Shown here: positions 58,861 through 64,000 of the stretch, one piece after another
Layout: every line of letters begins with the position of its first letter
How positions within the stretch are numbered: position 1 is the stretch's first letter
Origin: Linepithema humile
Lineage: Eukaryota; Arthropoda; Insecta; Hymenoptera; Formicidae
Assembly (NCBI RefSeq): GCF_040581485.1
Contig: NC_090134.1
Span: 16,359,501 to 16,423,500 of the forward strand
Reading direction: 5' to 3'
DNA length: 64,000 bases
Notes under the pieces: generated by a model
The model's database searches: none
Told to the model about the DNA's origin: nothing
The model's input: the letters and a program-made list of their open reading frames with translations, nothing else
Position numbers and translations under genes: made by a program

Positions 58861-59128
58861 TTATTCAAATGCTGGTAAAAATGGAGCATCCATAATTTCG
58901 CGTTTTCTTCTACCCGATGCTGTTGTTGATGATGTTGTTGTAGTAGTCGTTCTACATCTGCAACCGTATCTTCTACAGGGATTTTTAAACCAGAATTGTT
59001 CCTTTGCACAGAATATATTGTTATTATCGAAGAATTTATGAATAAGCAATGAAGTTAAAACTTACAGATTCCTGAACCAAGGCGGCAACCACGACTAGCA
59101 CGATTAGGCACACTACTGTTAACTTCAT
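58861..59128 (-). CDS. secreted peptide precursor, array gene F (67 residues)
   Basis: Exon 1 (59,066-59,128) encodes the signal peptide MKLTVVCLIVLVVVAALVQ plus two residues; donor GTAAGT; 64-bp intron; exon 2 (58,861-59,001) after GTGCAAAG in phase 0. The core is EQFWFKNPCRRYGCRCR with three cysteines, the only member with more than one in the core, so one internal disulfide plus a free thiol or a dimer is possible. A Thr/Ser linker, SGRRKR and the tail EIMDAPFLPAFE follow. Its downstream spacer matches that of D. Upstream of its promoter the family homology is interrupted by a small insertion at 59,230-59,343. It is the first gene of the array in transcriptional order. Confidence 0.75.
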
Positions 59129-59178
59129 ATTGCAATTTTGCAGTTGTACTGTACTTGCTCTATGATGCAGCAGTAGTA

Positions 59179-59184
59179 TTTATA
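59179..59184 (-). promoter_or_regulatory. TATA box of peptide gene F
   Basis: TATAAA in GGTATAAATACT, minus strand, about 50 bp upstream of the ATG. Confidence 0.65.
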
Positions 59185-59229
59185 CCGTATCGTAAAATGA
59201 TGATCTATTTACTGAGCATTGATAATGAC

Positions 59230-59343
59230 GCTTTCCAGCAAGGAACACAAGTTGCGGAAGTATCGTTCTGTCTTTGTTTGATATCCAATGAGCAACAGGA
59301 AGTATAATACTTTTGTGTACTTTTGTGTCACTAGCTGGAAAGC
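59230..59343. mobile_element. possible 114-bp insertion with 10-bp inverted termini
   Basis: Begins GCTTTCCAGC and ends GCTGGAAAGC, a perfect 10-bp inverted match. It interrupts the upstream homology that gene F otherwise shares with B to E. No convincing target-site duplication was found, so a small MITE is likely but unproven. Confidence 0.4.
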
Positions 59344-60234
59344 ACACAATGAGTAGTACTGTGTCTGTTCAGCCACTTGTGTCACACATGTCAAGCGCAT
59401 ACTGTTTAATGAGAATAATTAATAATTTTACAAAGTGTCGACATCCGCATTTCCGCAAGTTCCGCATTCTTTCGAGCACATTTATCATTGATAAAATTAC
59501 TACTTGTATATTAAGATGTTAAATAAGTGTACGCGAATAATTGGTCTTACAAGAAAGACAACTTTCCGGGAAGAAGAGATATACAATTTTCGCTTTTAAA
59601 AATAGAACATCATTAATTAGTCGTTTGAAGTTTGCGTTCTTTTTAAACACATATACATAAAATAGTAAAATTAATGCGCATATTGCATCTGGTTTTCATG
59701 CATAACAAAGTAAAATAAATTCTTTATGTTAAATAGAGAAAACCTTTACTAAATTTAAACCTTTACTTTATTTAAATGTTTTTATAGGAATATTTTATAT
59801 TTTTACATAAAAACAATTATTACAATATACATTTATATATAAGTAAAATAAACATAGTTTAATACTTGACTTGAATGAAAGAAGTCAAACGTTTCTTCTA
59901 TTTACGTAGCTGCAAGGAAATTAATTACTTTTACCGTTATTACGTTAGAATATTAACGGACATCGCGCTCTTTTTCCGCCTGTAATCGGATAATATGTCG
60001 ACAATGACTATCGCGGGACGTATTACGGAAGGGCATACAAGGCGGATCCCAAACCCTACATGCTTCCAGGCGGGTTATACGGTAATACAACTCCTCTCCG
60101 GCACCCTCGTCAACTCATACCACCCTCGCACCATACCCCAACAATCGAAGCCCGTCTCTCGTTCGGTATTTAATCCCCTCTTCCTCTCTGTTGTCGGCCG
60201 ATTTGATAACGCCTGGCGGCGCCTTACACGAGAA

Positions 60235-60237
<3 letters not shown>

Positions 60238-60281
<44 letters not shown>
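60238..60281. repeat. (GA)n microsatellite
   Basis: A GA run of about 35 bp with short AAAG interruptions at its ends; it causes the RERERE/SLSLSL repeats of spurious ORFs on the two strands. Confidence 0.95.
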
Positions 60282-60282
<1 letters not shown>

Positions 60283-61074
60283 CGGATGGCGGGATGGAAG
60301 GAAGGAAAAAGGCGAGAAGAGAAAAGGGTTCGTGCGTGTATAAGGGTGTCTTTTGATTTATGTCGTCGCGTCTGCCGAATGACGGCGAGCATCAATCATC
60401 TGAATGAAAGTATCGGCGAGGCGTATGGGCCGTCGGACGGACGCGTATGCGAATCTCGGATTCCAATTCGACAGAGCGGATGAATGCGTGGAAAACAGAA
60501 CCTTAGCAGCCCTTGACTGCTACTGGTCCCTTCCAGTTACATAATTCCTCGCCTTTGCATTTTTATCTCGAGTGGAGCGTCTCTCCCTTGCAGAATCGAG
60601 CGAAAGAAATTTATAAGAATAGAAAAACTACTGTTTATCCTATTTATATGAGTTCCAGATTGGTCTCTTCTATTTTTATCAGATGTTTTTTTGGCAATTT
60701 AGAGAAAATTTGTTTTAAACAAAAATGTTGAAATCAGAAATGTAATTTTTTAATTGTAAAACAATTGGAAAATATGTAAAGATTTTCACAAATTAATATT
60801 CAACATTAAAATGCAAGACATTATAATATTATAATACGAGGAAGAAATTTTTGTGAATAATATGATTCTCAAACGTAACTTTTCAAACGTAATGAGTTAT
60901 AATATTCAGTGAACAAAAAATTCGAGCAGTTTTTTATATTTATAAAAATTTTTTTATAACTTAATATTTTAAAAATACAATGCAATTACAATAAGTATTA
61001 ACAAGGCACATACTGTGTCGATCTTGCGCGCGATTAGTAGATGCTATATATTTCATACATATTTTTTTATTACA

Positions 61075-61200
61075 TATTAATTTATTTTTAATACCGAATT
61101 TCTCAGTATATTGCTAGCCAAAAAGGTATCATTGCGATTAGAAATACGGTATACCGTTTCCATGTGCGAGTGCGAATAAAGCTTCATCGCTTCTCTTTAT
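61075..61200 (-). repeat. dispersed copy of the array's inter-gene repeat, inverted
   Basis: The reverse complement reads AGAGAAGCGATGAAGCTTTA ... CACATGGAAACGGTATACC ... TTTTTGGCTAGCAATATA, matching the segment at about 58,370-58,460 (GAGAGAAGCGATAAAATTCT ... CACATATGGAAATGGTATA ... TTTTTTGGCTAGCAAATATA). It shows that this piece of the array spacer is a repeat present elsewhere, in either orientation. Confidence 0.65.
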
Positions 61201-62009
61201 CATGTCTGCGGGCTTTTCGTCGAGAATGCTGGATTTGCGATGACGACGTCTTCGGAATGTGGCGAGAGGCGGTAAGATATGCCGGGAAAGAGCGGCGAAG
61301 GAAAAAAAGTCGCTGAAGCACGCGCATCTCTGGCTCGGCGACTTCGCGCTAGGCTAGAATTTATTTTCCTACGAAGTGTCGTCACGGAGGGCCTCCAGCT
61401 GCTGGATGCGATATTCCACATGCGTTATGCACATACGAATATTTCCATACATAAATTTCATAGAGGTAGATGCCTACTTCGTGTTGCGTGTTGCCGACGA
61501 TCATAACGATATTTAGAGATGTTAACAAAGGACTGCTTTGAAATCTCACTCGTTTAATCCACCATTAATCACGCTATAAATGGAAATATCAGGCAAAGTA
61601 TATTTTTATCGTGTTAAAACAGAAGCATCACAATTACAAGCATCACAACTGTCTCCTAAACTAAAAACGCTTTTACAGCGCTTTTTAAATCACTGGTTTT
61701 ATTTTCTTTTACGAGTGCTGCCTTTAAAAGTGTAAAAAAAGGTTTTAATACGGCAAAAGCCGGCAGCGCGGTCACGTCAGCTCGCTGGCGTAACCTAATT
61801 TTCAGCGATTAAATGCAACGAGCGCGATAATGCTTGTAAATTGAGCGAATTATGCCACCGGTGCTGGCACCCGACGTAGCCTCGTCTGATTAACATGCAC
61901 GTTACGCCGGATAATGCCGTTCGACCTGACATTTGCATCGGTACGCGTCGAACGGCCTGAGATTTTAGCACATGGATCTTGGGGGGTAGAGAATGGGGGG
62001 GGCGGGGTG

Positions 62010-62045
62010 GAGTCGTGTAAAGCGTGTAAATGCTTTACACGACTC
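62010..62045. other. perfect hairpin with 14-bp arms and 8-nt loop
   Basis: GAGTCGTGTAAAGC, loop GTGTAAAT, GCTTTACACGACTC. It directly follows a G-rich stretch (61,981-62,010). There is no open frame over it. It is too short for a typical animal pre-miRNA, and could be a cruciform or the relic of a tiny inverted-repeat element. Confidence 0.8.
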
Positions 62046-62541
62046 GATGCTTGCGATGATTACATTGAATCCTAACGCAAGGCGAATACGAACACCCCTT
62101 TATTTTCAACGTGTTCGCTATTCACGCATTGGCAAAAATAAATTAAGATGTTCGCATAATTAGAAAAACATTACTATACAAAGAAATAAAACCTTCATTT
62201 ATTGCGAATGTTTTACGCGGTTGACTTTTTTATCCGTTCACTGTAACGTACAGAATCTTTTTAAAGGCTGATGGAAGTAGCGACGGAAACATTTTTTGAC
62301 GTCGACAGATTGTTAGTTCACGTGTTCAAGCAGTCGTTCTGTTACCAATTTCCTGCGCGTTACTGGCTATAGAGATCCCGGCCAGGTGAAATCATGGCTA
62401 CCTTCTGCTTTACGGCAACGAGAAAAGAAATCCCCACTCTCCACCGCCCATCCCCCACCCCCTAAGCGACGTAGAAACTTCTGCTTGCGACAGCTACAGC
62501 TTTTCGTTCTTCCGTTTCATTCAGGCTGTGTTCCCGAATCC

Positions 62542-62544
<3 letters not shown>

Positions 62545-62595
<51 letters not shown>
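62545..62595. repeat. (CT)n microsatellite
   Basis: A CT run of about 48 bp, directly visible, the longest in the window; it drives Ser-Leu and Arg-Glu repeats of chance ORFs on the two strands. Confidence 0.95.
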
Positions 62596-62598
<3 letters not shown>

Positions 62599-64000
62599 GT
62601 TGCGCCATAGTCGGGGATCTACCATACGTGCGCGACGCTTTCACTGTTGCGTATCGAATGCAGAGAGCCTGGCAGCCTCGCACCCAACTCCTTCGTTTTC
62701 GGCCTACGAGTGCGAATCCTCGAAATGCGTGGGATGGAAAGGATCGGGGGAAAGACCGGCGAGTGCGGGGAAGCACCGATTCGAGGAGGTGGGCGGACGA
62801 GGAGGGATGGCACGGATCGCAGAGGTCGGACACCACGTAAATTGCATACCCGATTGCGGTCTACTGAAGAGTGGCGCCCTCCACTCCGTGCCCATTCTCC
62901 CCCTTGTCCCTCTCTTCTCAACCCCTCGATGCCGCGACCCCAAACTGGATCTAACAAGCCAGCGACCGCAGGCTAGGTTCGGCTTGCAACAGGGTCGCCA
63001 CCTCTGGGGACCGCCGGCGGCTACAGCCAGTGAACTGTCCCTTGTGTCCTGACTGCAAACCCCCCCGCCCTCTCCCCGTCCGTGAAAATCTTCATGCCGC
63101 TCGCCCACTCGTCCTAACAAGCCCGCTTATGTGCACTCGTAAACCGCCACGATGCACACATAAGGAAGGTCGCGTCGTTTTCCTCCGGACGACGTCCGGA
63201 TCGGGATCGGAAATGAGAGATGATGTCAAGTCGGGCGAAAATCCATCGGCCAGAAATTTGCATTTCAAATTTTAATTGCGAACGCATGACACTTGCTTAA
63301 TAGACTACCGCGACGGTCATTATTGCGGCTACAATTGTCCTACCGGAGCGATCGCGGCGGCTCTTTGTCATGATGAGGATATAACGAGCCACGCTGCATT
63401 GCGTAATGGTGTCACAGCGCGGCTGCATTAGACAGGAAGTGCACCACCTGCTGATCCGAAGAATACGACCTATGCTCCAACTAAGACTCTTCGCCAATGC
63501 GCAATAAAAGAAATACGCCGCGTAATAGTCCCGCGCGTCCAGTAAAAATAAACTCGAGTAATTATCGCGCGAAACGGTTAATTGCCGCAGACAAGCCCTC
63601 GTTAAGAGGTCTCTCATTATCACTGTCAAAACCAGCGCCGTAAATTCTTGACTTTTTTCCTCTCCCCTACGCTAGTGTCGCATAAAAGCATCGAGAAGCA
63701 TTAAATGTTTCACGTACATTTATAAACTCGCAAATATAATATTTACAAATTCATACATTTTTTTCCAAGTGATCGCACTTCTGCGGCCGCGCGGAAAGTT
63801 TTTCGCGGCTCGGAATTCGTTAATATGTATTCTATCGCGTCATATCAGGCAGAAATGGCCAAGCATTGCAAACTTTAAACGACGCCATTAATGCAAAACG
63901 GTAGGCTTCTCTCAATGATTTTTTGAATAGCTTTCGGCGCTCGGCGTTAGAACGAACGTCTTCACATCTCGCGGCGCGCACAAAGAAGGCGCGAGCTTGA

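Larger units (their letters stand above)
51927..59184 (-). repeat. higher-order tandem repeat, unit about 3.4 kb
   Basis: Start codons recur at 52,374, 53,399, 55,811, 56,822 and 59,128: B to D is 3,437 bp, C to E 3,423 bp and D to F 3,317 bp. The B-C spacer matches the D-E spacer, and the long C-D spacer matches the long E-F spacer almost base for base, including an inverted-repeat element. The simplest history is duplication of a two-gene block, with F as a partial further unit. The spacer sequence following each gene's upstream side (for example 53,630-53,860 and 57,057-57,290) is near-identical but appears non-coding. Confidence 0.8.
59345..64000. other. non-coding stretch, no gene seen
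   Basis: AT-rich DNA (59,580-59,960 and 60,600-61,140) alternates with GC-rich DNA (62,600-63,250). Multiple overlapping ORFs at 60,000-60,480 and 62,460-63,120, up to 174 codons, are generated by GA/CT microsatellites and GC-rich sequence on both strands and have no domains. The GC-rich block at 62,600-63,250 could be promoter-like, but no splice-supported exon was found. Confidence 0.4.

Noticed and set aside
60000..60483. 162-codon plus-strand ORF
   Set aside because: Its centre is an Arg-Glu repeat from the GA microsatellite, with an opposing Ser-Leu ORF on the other strand.
62010..62045. Hairpin considered as a microRNA precursor
   Set aside because: Arms of 14 bp with an 8-nt loop are too short for a typical animal pre-miRNA, and no known insect miRNA seed was recognised.
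62462..63120. Several overlapping ORFs of 109-174 codons on both strands
   Set aside because: Produced by a CT microsatellite and GC-rich sequence; mutually overlapping frames with Ser-Leu, Arg-Glu or Pro-rich repeats and no domain.

Overview
This is an arthropod nuclear window, most likely from an insect and probably a hymenopteran such as an ant. AT-rich stretches alternate with CpG-rich blocks, introns are short, and there are many GA/CT microsatellites, small inverted-repeat elements and widely spaced genes. The order-level call is inference: no barcode gene or rRNA is present. There is no bacterial gene organisation and no tRNA, rRNA or CRISPR array that I can see.

Layout. Positions 1 to about 43,500 hold no gene I can support; this stretch is probably intergenic or the intron of a long gene. 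It contains microsatellites, a CpG-rich promoter-like block (2,250-3,720), an inverted-repeat element (32,821-33,690), a small MITE (38,951-39,062) and two weak minus-strand candidate exons (37,768-38,135). From 43,575 to 46,275 lies the one clearly recognisable gene: a six-exon, minus-strand, 344-residue homologue of the ester hydrolase C11orf54 (DUF1907, putative zinc enzyme). All its exon phases agree. Its last exon is partly duplicated in tandem (185 bp, identical copies) and its first exon is duplicated in inverted orientation about 0.85 kb upstream. Weak candidate first exons facing away from each other lie at 47,407-47,469 (-) and 48,210-48,332 (+).

The most interesting region is 50,825-59,184. 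It is a tandem array of six minus-strand, two-exon genes (A to F) for small secreted peptides. Five look intact (65, 89, 92, 67 and 67 residues) and one (B) is a pseudogene. Each has a TATA box (GGTATAAAT), a nearly invariant signal-peptide exon starting MKL, a short intron of about 73-180 bp, a highly variable core, a dibasic site (RRKR or RRRR) and a conserved 12-residue tail (EIMDAPFLPAFE in four copies). Genes B+C and D+E form a higher-order repeat of about 3.4 kb, and the 0.59-kb inverted-repeat element in the C-D and E-F spacers was copied along with it. I do not recognise the family. The architecture resembles rapidly evolving secreted effectors (venom, antimicrobial, seminal or neuropeptide-like precursors), but function is not shown by the sequence.

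From 59,345 to 64,000 I see only non-coding sequence: GA/CT tracts, a perfect 14-bp-arm hairpin at 62,010-62,045, and a dispersed copy, in inverted orientation, of a repeat found between the array genes. No functional link between the C11orf54-like gene and the peptide array is evident beyond proximity and a shared local tendency to duplicate.
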